From Kitasatospora sp044457565 (GTDB lineage: Bacteria > Actinomycetota > Actinomycetes > Streptomycetales > Streptomycetaceae): 64,000 bases of DNA. Each line of letters starts with the position of its first letter. The stretch's first letter is position 1. Below, in pieces: positions 1 through 7,653 of this stretch. A model generated the notes under the pieces. That model saw nothing but the letters and a program-made list of their open reading frames with translations. It made no database searches and was not told the origin of the DNA. Position numbers and translations under genes: made by a program. The stretch lies in the NCBI RefSeq assembly GCF_044457565.1, contig NZ_JBITGZ010000035.1:1-64000 (forward strand). Direction: 5' to 3'.

Positions 1-130
1 TGGGTGTGGAGGGCTGCTGGGCCTCGCTCCCGGGGGCGCGGGGGGGGGGGGGCCCCCCCCGCGGGGGGGGGGGGGCCGGGGCCGGGGGGGGGGGGGGGGG
101 GGGGGGGGCCCCCCCCCCGGCCGTGGCCCG
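1..130. other. G/C homopolymer stretch, probable sequence artefact
   Basis: Long uninterrupted runs of G and C, some over 15 bases, with almost no A or T. No gene can be read through it with confidence. Runs like this at the edge of a contig usually reflect poor base calling or assembly, so this stretch should not be interpreted biologically. Confidence 0.7.
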
Positions 131-163
131 CGCAGCCCTTTCGACCACAACCAGGGGGACACC

Positions 164-541
164 GTGAAGTACAGCGAAGCCCAAACCGAGCCGGACGACG
201 ACCCAGCACCGGCCGTCGCGGACCCCGCCACAGGGGAGGTCCGGGTCCTCGCCGACCTCTGCGGCACGTGCATCTACCGGCAGGGGAACCTGATGCACCT
301 CGCCCCCGGACGGCTGCGCCAGCTCGCTCAGGAAGCACTGGCCCGCCGAGGGCACATCGTCTGCCACTCGACGCTGCCGGCCCTCGCCCCGTCCGGGACG
401 AAGGGCGCGATCTGCCGCGGCTTCGCCAATGCCCACGGCAGCGCGATCTTCGCGATACGCATGGCGCCCTTGATCGGCCGACTCGTCGAAGTACCGCCCC
501 CGCCCGCACGCGACTCGACACCCGAAGAACGGAACGCATGA
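164..541 (+). CDS. Small four-cysteine protein of unknown function
   Basis: A 125-residue protein. It starts at a GTG seven bases after an AGGGGGA ribosome-binding site. Cysteines at residues 33, 36 (CGTC), 67 and 84 could bind a metal. The rest is soluble, with no signal peptide or membrane segment. I recognise it only as a type of small protein often seen on actinomycete mobile elements; no reaction can be assigned. Its stop codon overlaps the start of the next gene (ATGA), so the two are probably translated together. That coupling and the shared cysteine pairs support both being real genes. Confidence 0.6.
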   Translation: MKYSEAQTEPDDDPAPAVADPATGEVRVLADLCGTCIYRQGNLMHLAPGRLRQLAQEALARRGHIVCHSTLPALAPSGTKGAICRGFANAHGSAIFAIRMAPLIGRLVEVPPPPARDSTPEERNA

Positions 542-699
542 CCGACTACCTCTTCGTGTCCGACCCTTGCGAGGACTGTGGCGCCGCCGCCGGCGTCCTG
601 TGCTTCACCGACTGCCCGACCGGGCCCACGTGGGAGGACATCCACGGGCAGCGAGAGCAGGAACCCGGCTGGAACGAGGATTCCCGTCCACCCGCGTAG
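538..699 (+). CDS. Very small cysteine-rich protein
   Basis: A 53-residue protein whose ATG overlaps the stop of the preceding gene. It has four cysteines at residues 11, 14, 22 and 26, in CEDC and CFTDC arrangements, suggesting a small zinc- or iron-binding fold. It is too short for a family assignment. A strong hairpin sits 15 bases after the stop, which fits the end of a two-gene transcript. The function is unknown; it could be a partner of the upstream cysteine protein. Confidence 0.5.
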   Translation: MTDYLFVSDPCEDCGAAAGVLCFTDCPTGPTWEDIHGQREQEPGWNEDSRPPA

Positions 700-714
700 G
701 GTCACGCGGTATAA

Positions 715-747
715 CGGCCACGGCCCCGTATTTCGGGGCCGTGGCCG
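715..747 (+). terminator. Strong hairpin terminator
   Basis: A perfect 14-base inverted repeat (arms 715-728 and 734-747) with a 5-base loop, directly after the two small cysteine-rich genes. No U-run follows, as is common in Streptomyces terminators. Confidence 0.75.
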
Positions 748-823
748 TGCCTGCGCCGAGGCTCGCCGTGCCGCGCTACGGGCCCAGCCCTGGAACAATC
801 GGGTGCACGACCGAGAGGAAGCG

Positions 824-1243
824 ATGATGCCAGCGGACCGCGTCGATGTGGCCTACGTGCTGATCAGCGACAGCGGCGGTGAGAACGTCCTGCTGGTGCG
901 CAACGAGGACAGCTGGAGCCTGCCCGGTGGTCGGCGCGAACCAGGGGAGACCTTGGCGGAGGCGGCCGAGCGCGAGGCCAAGGAAGAGGCCGGCGTCGTG
1001 GTGGAGGCCCGGCGGATTGTCGACGTCAGCGAGCGCATCGCGGACGAGCTGCACGACGTGTTCACCGTGTTCAGCGCCCAACTGCTCTCGGGCGAGCCGA
1101 CCGCCAACAAGCAAGACGACGACGTGACCGAGGTCGCCTGGGTGCCGGTCGAGCAGGCCAGCCAGCGGATGCCGTGGTACCCGGACGGCGTGGAGGCCCT
1201 GCTGCGTGCGGGCGGCGCCGGCCACAGCGCCGCCCGCGGGTAG
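824..1243 (+). CDS. Nudix hydrolase
   Basis: A 139-residue Nudix-fold protein. The complete Nudix box spans residues 36-58 (G-x5-E-x7-REAKEEAGV), so metal-dependent cleavage of a nucleoside diphosphate linked to another group is expected; the substrate cannot be read from the sequence. Two adjacent ATG codons (824, 827) follow a GAGAGGA ribosome-binding site; I chose the first. The upstream hairpin separates it from the small cysteine genes, so it is probably transcribed alone. A second, different Nudix gene lies at 3772-4137. The length is normal for a single-domain family member. Confidence 0.85.
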   Translation: MMPADRVDVAYVLISDSGGENVLLVRNEDSWSLPGGRREPGETLAEAAEREAKEEAGVVVEARRIVDVSERIADELHDVFTVFSAQLLSGEPTANKQDDDVTEVAWVPVEQASQRMPWYPDGVEALLRAGGAGHSAARG

Positions 1244-1249
1244 CAGCAT

Positions 1250-1858
1250 TCAGAGGGGACGCTGCGCCGGTGCCGGCAGCAGATCGGCCCCCGCGCCATC
1301 CGTCAGTGCCCGGCCGCAGGCTTGCGCGGCCCGGCGCACGGCGACCGCTGTCTGCTCCACGTGCTCCGCAGTGTGGGCGGCGGTGGGGTAGAAGATCCCC
1401 CGCACCAGGGCGCCGGCCCGGATGGCCTCCTGGAGGAACAGCGCCTTCAGCCCGGGTCCGGCGGTCTCGATGTTCAGGAAGCAGTCGTAGTCGGCCAGTC
1501 GGACGGACTGCTCGACACCTGCCTCGGCGAGGATCGCATTCACCATGCCGCGCAGCTCGGTGCCGGTGGCGTGTGCGCGGCCGATGGCGTCGGTGGTGGC
1601 CATCTCGGTGACGGTGGCGACCATGGCGGCCAGGCTCGCGGTGTCGGCGCCGTGGGTGGTGGTGAGCAGGAACAGCGGGGGCTGGCCGACCCGCGGCCGG
1701 GCGTGGTCGCCCAACTGCATCAGGTCCCGGCCGCCGGTCAGTGTGGACAGCGGCAGGCCGCCGCCGATGCCCTTGCCCCAGCAGGTCAGGTCAGGCCGTA
1801 TTCCGGTGAGGTGGCCGGCCCCGCCGAGCCGCCACTTCAGCCCGCTCACCGTCACCGC
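1250..1858 (-). pseudogene. 3' half of a class III aminotransferase (aminomutase-like)
   Basis: The reading frame matches the C-terminal half of PLP-dependent class III aminotransferases of the glutamate-1-semialdehyde aminomutase type. The PLP-lysine region WGKGIGGGLP is present, followed by the small C-terminal domain to a normal stop. Family similarity begins abruptly at GLKWRLGGAG. Upstream of this the frame turns to low-complexity Arg/Pro-rich sequence with no start codon in a family-like context. The N-terminal half, which carries much of the cofactor and substrate pocket, is missing. It is a truncated remnant and should be inactive. Confidence 0.75.
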
Positions 1859-2068
1859 ACCCGCGCCCACGCCCGGCCGCGCACTGCTGCCGGACCTGGA
1901 GCAGCGAGCACCTGTCGCCCGGCGGGCTGGTGGTCCGCACCACCTGGCACGAGCCCGTCTGCACGACGTGGGGCCAGCCATCCCGCCCCGGTGACCGGGC
2001 CGTTTAGGACCGCTCGGCGCCCCGGCACGGATAGGCTCGACGCATTGTCGCGAGGGAGAGGTGGACCG

Positions 2069-2434
2069 ATGACGCAGCCGATCCAATACGGGCCGGAGCC
2101 GGTGGCCGCCTGGATCATCCACGAGTGCGGCTGGCAGGACCAGGCCCGCGTGCTCCCCGGACACATGCCCTCCCACCTGCGCCTGGTCCACGACGCGGAC
2201 CGCTGGTGGATCGGGATCGACGCCTTCTTCCCGTACATGCGCGTCAAGCTGTGCGCCGGCCACGTCGGGGAGGGCGGCACCTTCGCCGACGTCTCGGCCT
2301 TCCTGGACGGCACGGTCGACGCCAACGACCGCGAGGAGCTCGCGCAAGCGGTCCAGGAGCTGCGCAAGCGACTGGACGCCCCGCAGCCGCCGAACGCCTG
2401 GGCAGCCGGCCACTACGGCTTCCCCAAGCCCTGA
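2069..2434 (+). CDS. Hypothetical protein of Streptomyces type
   Basis: A 121-residue acidic, tryptophan-rich soluble protein. ATG 2069 follows a GAGGGAGAGG ribosome-binding site. I do not recognise a functional domain. The middle reads like a small beta-rich domain, then a charged helix near residues 90-105. It stands alone between the aminotransferase remnant and the IS630 element, about 125 bases before the left IS end. Codon usage is normal for this genome, which supports a real gene. Confidence 0.55.
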   Translation: MTQPIQYGPEPVAAWIIHECGWQDQARVLPGHMPSHLRLVHDADRWWIGIDAFFPYMRVKLCAGHVGEGGTFADVSAFLDGTVDANDREELAQAVQELRKRLDAPQPPNAWAAGHYGFPKP

Positions 2435-2560
2435 CCCACCGTCACCCCACCGAGCGGGTCTGCCCGCCCCCGGGACGGGGAACACTGGCGCTCGTCGAAC
2501 GACCTCCGGAGCATCGGTCCACGCTTCGAGGTGAGCTGAGGCGGAGACCGGATGGGGTTA

Positions 2561-2571
2561 CTGAGGTTTTC
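2561..2571 (+). repeat. Left terminal inverted repeat of the IS630 element
   Basis: CTGAGGTTTTC, preceded by TA. The transposase stop codon (TGA on the minus strand, 2570-2572) overlaps the inner edge of this repeat. Confidence 0.85.
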
Positions 2572-3642
2572 AGGGTGGGGTCGGGGGTGTGAGAACCAGG
2601 CCGGTGGCGGTCAGGCATCCGTCGATCAGGTGGGGTCGGAGCTGGACCCGGCGTAACTCGCGGCGAAGTGTGCGATCGAGGTCGTCGGGCGTCCCGAAGG
2701 CGGTGTTGGTCATCGCTCTGCGCACGAGTGACCACACGACCTCGACGGGGTTCAGGTCGGGCGCATAGGGCGGGAGACGGACGGTGGTGAGCCAGTCGTG
2801 TTCGGCCTCGTACCGTTTCAGTCCTGCTGCCAGGTGGGTGTTGAGATTGTCCCAGACCAGGACGATCGGGCCGCCGAGCTGGATGTGTGCGCGGACGGCG
2901 AGGTCACGGTAGTCGGTCCAGGCGAAGCTCTTGCGGGCGCCCTTGAGCGGCAAGTGGAAGCGGGGCCGGTAGATCATCCGGCTCTTCTCGCCGGGCTTGT
3001 AGCAGCACAGGGCGGCCACCGAGGTCCGGCGGCGGGAGCGGCCCCGCACGCGGACTACAGGCGTGTGCCCGCGCCGGCCCCAGGTGCGGGCGCGCGGCGG
3101 CGTCATCGCGAATCCTGCCTCGTCCTCGAAGACGAGCCAGGCCCCGAGCGCCGCCGCGGTGCTTTTACCCGCGGCCACACCTCCTGCTTCCACAGCTCCA
3201 CGGCGTGCTCGTCCCGCTCCAGTGCCCGGCGGGCCGGGGCCTGCCAGGACCAGCCGTTCCGCTTCAGCAGCCGCCACACGGTCGCGATCGACAGCTTCAT
3301 CCGGAACCGTCGGCCGATCACCGTCTGGACCCGGGTCAGGGTCCACCGCTGGTCCTCGAACCCATGGGCGGACGGCCCTTTGCCCAACTCCTCTTCCAGC
3401 GCGGCGAACTGCTCTGACGACAGCTTCGGCACGCTTGCAGGACCGGCCGAACGCAGGCCCTGGATGCCGCCCTCGCGCCAGGCCCGTCGCCACCGTTCGA
3501 CCGACCGCTCGCTGACCCTAAGGTCCCGGGCGATCGCCGACGTCTTCTCACCGGCCTCGAACCGGACCCCGGCCTCCAGCCGCACCTGTTCACGAAACGC
3601 CCGCCGCTCAGCGGTCAGGCCCCCACCCTGCGCGTACCGCAT
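2570..3642 (-). CDS. IS630-family transposase, split by a frameshift
   Basis: Two overlapping frames together make one IS630 transposase. The first (from ATG 3642) carries the N-terminal helix-turn-helix and winged-helix region (SERSVERWRRAW, then the IATVWRLLKRNGW segment). The second carries the catalytic domain with the DDE residues in FEDEAGF, VWDNLNTH and PDLNPVE. The frames meet near 3164-3172, where the coding strand reads GGTAAAAGC. A -1 slip on A-AAA-G joins them in the right register. Such slips are used by several IS families to make the full enzyme, so the element may be active. A chance frameshift mutation is the alternative. Confidence 0.85.
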
Positions 3643-3692
3643 ACCACCGGCATACCGCAGGGATCACTACCTGTCACCACCGACAACACAAC

Positions 3693-3703
3693 GAAAACCT
3701 CAG
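3693..3703 (-). repeat. Right terminal inverted repeat of the IS630 element
   Basis: Exact complement of the left repeat, followed by TA at 3704-3705. Confidence 0.85.
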
Positions 3704-3771
3704 TAGTCGTTTAGAAGTCCTAGCAGGGCTGCCTGGCCGGCCTGGAGGATATGGGCGGCCTCCAGCGGGAT

Positions 3772-4137
3772 TCAGAAGCACTCGAAGTGAGTGGGTTTCT
3801 GCTCGCCATCGTGATCCTCCTGGCTCATCCACCGCTCGGGGGTCGGCTCGGTGAGCTCCAGATGGAAGACGTGCCGGTGCTGGATCTCGAACCGGTACGG
3901 GCTGATGTCGTAGTCGGTCTCGCCGAGCTTGCGCACGATCTTGAAGTCGGTCAGGCCTGTCTCCTCGCGTGCCTCGCGCAGGGCGGCGGCCTCGGGGGTT
4001 TCCCCGGGCCGGATGCTGCCGGCGGGTACCTGGATGCCGACCTCCTCGTAGCTGTAGTCGGTGTGCCGGAACACAAGCAGCCGCCCGTCGCGCACGACGT
4101 AGACGAGCACCTTGTCCTTGGTGACCTTCTCGGGCAT
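3772..4137 (-). CDS. Nudix hydrolase
   Basis: A 121-residue Nudix protein. The Nudix box follows PAGS as G-x5-ETPEAAALREAREETGL. ATG 4137 follows a GAGAGG ribosome-binding site eight bases upstream. The N-terminal half carries the usual beta strand segment (KVLVYVVRDGRLLVFRH). The substrate is unknown. It lies between the IS630 element and the methyltransferase and shares no operon with either. It is not closely similar to the Nudix protein at 824-1243, so the two are not a recent duplication. Confidence 0.85.
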   Translation of the reverse strand: MPEKVTKDKVLVYVVRDGRLLVFRHTDYSYEEVGIQVPAGSIRPGETPEAAALREAREETGLTDFKIVRKLGETDYDISPYRFEIQHRHVFHLELTEPTPERWMSQEDHDGEQKPTHFECF

Positions 4138-4731
4138 GGATGAGCCTCTCGCTTGGGGAAGGTGGTTGTGGCCGAACGCCGATTCGGGCCGGACCGGGTC
4201 ACCACACCCGGTCGGATGCTGACCGTTCTGATCTCCGGGAACCGACGAGTCTATATAGCCTGACCGATCGTCAGGGGCCGGTGCTGAGAAGCTAGAACGC
4301 CTGGTCAACTGTTCTTGCGTGAGATTGGGCTCGCTCCCGGCGGGCGCACGGCAGCACCGCGCTCCTGTTGGCCAGCCCGCAGCCAGCCCAGCATCAAGTC
4401 CGGGGCAGCGCGTCTGCGACCTGGGCATCATCGGCAGCACGGTCGCCAGTGTGCGGCCAAGACCATCCGCGCTGGTGTACCGCAGAGCTCAAGCTCGTAG
4501 GGGTGGCCCGCGCGAAGCGAGGCCGAAGAGTGCCCGACGTTGGGAGAAGGCAGCCGCGGGTTCAGGGTGCTGGACAACGATTTGCCAGGCGGTCGAGGCA
4601 ATCCGGGGTGGGTGAGAGCGGATGCCACTGCCATCCAACATGTGAACTGTGCAAATGTTCCATATAGTGCGAATTCGGATGGTCTTTGGATTCTTCGTCG
4701 ACTACTGGATGTGATCACGGAAGGGGCTGTT
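4138..4731. other. Long intergenic region without a supported gene
   Basis: About 590 bases between the divergent Nudix and methyltransferase genes. Possible frames here lack ribosome-binding sites and recognisable domains. The last 100 bases are clearly more AT-rich than the rest (around TTCCATATAGTGCGAATTC), so a promoter for the methyltransferase is likely there. I cannot define its hexamers confidently. Confidence 0.5.
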
Positions 4732-5580
4732 ATGTCTGACAGTAACGAGCCCATTCACGCCCGACTTGCTGCTCTAGCAACGGCCCGCGCCCACCGCCAG
4801 ATCGTCGACCTTGGTTGCGGAACCGGACCCACGCTCCAGGCGGTGAGCCGGGTCGCGCCCGATGCATCACTCATCGGTATCGACCGCTCGGCGGAATCCT
4901 TACGCCAAATGCGGAGCGTGCTGAGGGGGCACCGCGGGGCGACGATTCCACTCGTTGCTGATTTGCGTGATCCAGTGCCCTGCGCAGACGAGAGTGCGGA
5001 TGTAGTCCTCTCGTACAACACCGTCGAGTGCCTGCCGGACCCGCAGCAGTTGCTGATCGAAGTCGCGCGGGTCCTGCGGCCGGGCGGCCGGGCGATCATC
5101 GCGCACGTCGACTTCGACTCGCTGGTTATCGCCGGCGCGGACGCCGATCTGGACCGGCGGGTCTGCCACGCCTTCGCGGACGATGTGCAGAGCTGGATGG
5201 ATCACGCGGACGGCCGGATCGGCCGCAAGCTCGGAATGCTTCTCGCCCGGAGTCCACTGAGGCTGGTCAGCGTGGAACCGTTGCTGGTGTGGTCGACGGA
5301 GTGCTCGGGGCATGCGAAGGACAGGATCGACCAAATCCGTAAGGCGTTGTTGTCCGCATCCAGGCACGGGTGGCGTTCGGTCAGTCCGGCCGTGGTTGAG
5401 GAGTGGTATGCCGCGGTGTGCGAGGCGGATCGCGTGGGCGGGTTCTTCTTCTCCGAGCTGGCGTTCATTGCTGTGGCGGAGCGCCCGCAGACGGGTGACG
5501 GCGAGGCCACGCCGCACCGTGAGGGCGGCTCGGTGCCCGAGCGCGATAGTCGGGAACCCGATCGTCCCCTCGCGGCTTGA
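4732..5580 (+). CDS. Class I SAM-dependent methyltransferase
   Basis: A 282-residue protein with a Rossmann-fold methyltransferase core. Motif I is VDLGCGTGPTLQ (about residues 23-34) with an acidic residue after the next strand (IGIDRS). The post-core strands LSYNTVECLPDP and VARVLRPGGRAIIAHVDFD are typical of small-molecule methyltransferases. ATG 4732 was chosen because GGAAGGGG lies just upstream and the SAM motif comes at the usual distance; a longer form is possible but unlikely. It converges on the minus-strand operon, ending 9 bases from the APS-kinase-like gene. It may belong to the same pathway, but this is inferred only from position. Confidence 0.8.
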   Translation: MSDSNEPIHARLAALATARAHRQIVDLGCGTGPTLQAVSRVAPDASLIGIDRSAESLRQMRSVLRGHRGATIPLVADLRDPVPCADESADVVLSYNTVECLPDPQQLLIEVARVLRPGGRAIIAHVDFDSLVIAGADADLDRRVCHAFADDVQSWMDHADGRIGRKLGMLLARSPLRLVSVEPLLVWSTECSGHAKDRIDQIRKALLSASRHGWRSVSPAVVEEWYAAVCEADRVGGFFFSELAFIAVAERPQTGDGEATPHREGGSVPERDSREPDRPLAA

Positions 5581-5589
5581 TCGGCGCGT

Positions 5590-6123
5590 CTACGGCACAG
5601 GGCGGTGCCCGAGGACGCTGGTGGCGAAGGAGCAGAGAGCGTTGACGCTATCTCTGAGCGGGGTCGTGGTGTCCACGGTGAGCGCCGGGTGCTTGGGCTC
5701 GGTCCAGGAGAGTTCAGGGGCGTCGGGGGATGGGTTGGCGCGGTAGGCCGGTGCGGCCCGGAGGGCGTCGCGGGCGTGCCGAACGTTCTCGGGCGCACGC
5801 ACATGAATGAGGTGGAGCCGTTCATTGAGGAGATCGGCGGCGAGCTGCCGTTCCGCTGGAGTGGAGGTCACAAGGGTGACGATGCTGATGGGGCCTTGGT
5901 CGGCGGCGTGTGCGAGTGCCTGGATGGTGGCGATGCGGTCCTCGGGGGACCAGCCGAGACCGCTCAGGACGCCGGTGGACCGTTGCTCGTCGGCGTCGTA
6001 CAGTCCGCAGCCGCCGTGGTGCTTGGTCTGGAGGAACCTGAGGAGATGGCGGGCGAGGGTGGTCTTACCGGAGGCCGGCAACCCCATGAGCCAGAAGATC
6101 GCGGAGGCTGGTGGCCGGTTCAC
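5590..6123 (-). CDS. Adenylylsulfate-kinase-like P-loop kinase
   Basis: A 177-residue P-loop protein. Walker A is GLPASGKTT (residues 14-22), preceded by the hydrophobic strand AIFWLM, as in APS kinases; the LHLIHVRAPENVRHARDA segment fits the lid region. GTG 6123 overlaps the stop of the sulfotransferase gene (GTGA), so the two are translationally coupled. An APS kinase makes PAPS, the sulfate donor of sulfotransferases, so the pair makes biochemical sense. The match to APS kinase is partial and another small-molecule kinase is possible. This is the last gene of the eight-gene operon. Confidence 0.65.
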   Translation of the reverse strand: MNRPPASAIFWLMGLPASGKTTLARHLLRFLQTKHHGGCGLYDADEQRSTGVLSGLGWSPEDRIATIQALAHAADQGPISIVTLVTSTPAERQLAADLLNERLHLIHVRAPENVRHARDALRAAPAYRANPSPDAPELSWTEPKHPALTVDTTTPLRDSVNALCSFATSVLGHRPVP

Positions 6124-6854
6124 GCGCGATAGCCCCACTTCTCGCACCAGTGCTTGAGCAGCGGCGGGATCGTTTCGCCGGCAGGAGGCGGGGTGGCGTC
6201 CTGGATCTGTCCGGAGGCGATCTGGGGCGACCAGTCGCCGATCCCGTATACGAACGGGCCGTGGTCGTGGCGGCCGTAGTCGAGCATGGCCGGTTCCCAG
6301 GGGATGCCGATGTAGTTGCACAGGGCCTTGCAGGTGGCTTCTGGTTCGACGGTCAACTGCTCGTAGGTGACGCTGATGAATGCGGGCACGTTGTCGGCGG
6401 CTTCGTCGAGGGCACTGGCGAACTTGTCGACGGTGATGGCCGCCTCGGCGAGGTCGGTGGCGTCGCCAGCGCGGCGGATGGAGTCCGCGATGGCCACCGG
6501 GTGGCGGCGCAGGACGACGTAGCGGGCGTCCGGCCAGCAGTCGATGAGGCGCCGCCAGATGAACACGTTGCCGGGGGACTTCTCGGCGAGCACGGTCTTG
6601 CCTGCATCGGTGAGTTGGCGGTGCAGCAGCCGGTCCCACAGTAGGTGTTCGAGGTCCTCGCGGCCGAGGCCGAGGGTGCGAATGGACAGGTCGGTGAACT
6701 CGTCGTCGACCGTGACCGTGAGGCCGCCGAGGTGGAGTTCGTGCGGGGCGTGGACGTCGGGGTGGGAGCCGAGCAGGCAGCGCAACAGGGTCGATCCGGA
6801 GCGGATCGGGGAGAGGATGAAGACGGGTGAGTGGACGAGGCGCTCGTCAGGCAT
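6120..6854 (-). CDS. Sulfotransferase
   Basis: A 244-residue sulfotransferase-fold protein. The 5'-phosphosulfate-binding loop is FILSPIRSGSTLL (residues 12-24), and the 3'-phosphate-binding region YVVLRRHPVAIADSIRRAG follows in the middle. The C-terminal LKHWCEKWGY helix is also family-like. It should transfer sulfate from PAPS to a hydroxyl or amine of the pathway product. ATG 6854 follows AAGGAG and overlaps the end of the GT2-like gene by 8 bases. It is followed directly by the APS-kinase-like gene. Confidence 0.85.
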   Translation of the reverse strand: MPDERLVHSPVFILSPIRSGSTLLRCLLGSHPDVHAPHELHLGGLTVTVDDEFTDLSIRTLGLGREDLEHLLWDRLLHRQLTDAGKTVLAEKSPGNVFIWRRLIDCWPDARYVVLRRHPVAIADSIRRAGDATDLAEAAITVDKFASALDEAADNVPAFISVTYEQLTVEPEATCKALCNYIGIPWEPAMLDYGRHDHGPFVYGIGDWSPQIASGQIQDATPPPAGETIPPLLKHWCEKWGYRA

Positions 6855-7653
6855 GGAACTCCTTCTTGACCGCGTGCTCGCGCTCGGCGAAGACACGAAG
6901 GCGGGTCGCGAGGTCGCGGCGGTAGTGGGCTGAGCCGGGAGCGGTCTTCTCGTCGCAGTGGAAGACCCGAAGCGGGAGATGGTGCAAGTAGCCGATGCCG
7001 GGCCCGCCCGGGTAGGCGAAGGTGTGGGAGAGCCAGTCCTCGTAGTTCATCGAGCTCTGGCCGTCGTCATGGAACCGATCACCGGGGATGCCGCCGGCCG
7101 CGGCCATAACGGGCCGTGCTCGTTGGGTGTCGTAGATCAGGAAGTGCGAGGAGACCCGGTTGACGGAGCGTGCCTCGTCGCTGAGGGCCGGGCCGGCGTC
7201 TTCGAGTTTCCATTGCCAGCAGTCGTGGTCGTCGATGCGCTGGGCGAGCGCGAGCTGCGGGCAGCGGTCGAAGGTGTCGGCGATCTCGGCGAGGACATCG
7301 GTGGCGTTCGGGTCGCGGAAGGCGACTACGTCGCCCTCGATGGTGATCAGGAAGCGGCTCTTGTCGGTGACGAAGTGGGTGTGGATGTTGTTGGCCTGGT
7401 CGCCGGAAGCCCGGTGGCGGGTTCGCCAGCGCAGCCGCACTTCGTCGAATCCCCAAGTGGAGTTGGCGAGTTCGGTGATTTCGTCAATCGGGGCGCTCTC
7501 GGCGCCGTCCACGACGAGGACCAGGTCGTAGGGATGGCGGGTGCCCTGGCACAGCGCGTCGAGCGTGGCGGGGATGGTGCGGCGCAGGAGCTCCACGTCG
7601 CTGTGGACGAGGTAGGCGATGGTGAACGCCGGCGGGTAGGCCACGATGCTCAC
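6847..7653 (-). CDS. GT2-like glycosyltransferase-fold protein
   Basis: A 268-residue protein resembling the GT-A fold. The N-terminal strand TIAYLVHSDVELLRRTIPATLDAL and LVLVVDGAES fit a nucleotide-sugar-binding start; DKSRFLITIEGDVVAF occupies the usual metal-site area. The DxD motif is not classical (EGD), so catalytic activity is less certain. GTG 7653 overlaps the stop of the decarboxylase gene (GTGA). Its place among a GT4 enzyme and a sulfotransferase suggests it helps decorate the same product. Confidence 0.65.
   Translation of the reverse strand: MSIVAYPPAFTIAYLVHSDVELLRRTIPATLDALCQGTRHPYDLVLVVDGAESAPIDEITELANSTWGFDEVRLRWRTRHRASGDQANNIHTHFVTDKSRFLITIEGDVVAFRDPNATDVLAEIADTFDRCPQLALAQRIDDHDCWQWKLEDAGPALSDEARSVNRVSSHFLIYDTQRARPVMAAAGGIPGDRFHDDGQSSMNYEDWLSHTFAYPGGPGIGYLHHLPLRVFHCDEKTAPGSAHYRRDLATRLRVFAEREHAVKKEFHA

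Larger units (their letters stand above)
2561..3703 (-). mobile_element. IS630-family insertion sequence
   Basis: A complete 1143-base element. Its 11-base perfect terminal inverted repeats are CTGAGGTTTTC at 2561-2571 and its complement at 3693-3703. A TA dinucleotide lies just outside each end (2559-2560 and 3704-3705). TA target duplication is the hallmark of the IS630/Tc1-mariner group, and the encoded transposase agrees. It lies between genes and interrupts nothing recognisable. Confidence 0.9.

Noticed and set aside
5590..6639. Long 349-codon form of the APS-kinase-like gene
   Set aside because: The extra N-terminal part is antisense-like Arg/His/Pro sequence overlapping the sulfotransferase; the GTG at 6123 with the GTGA overlap is the sensible start.
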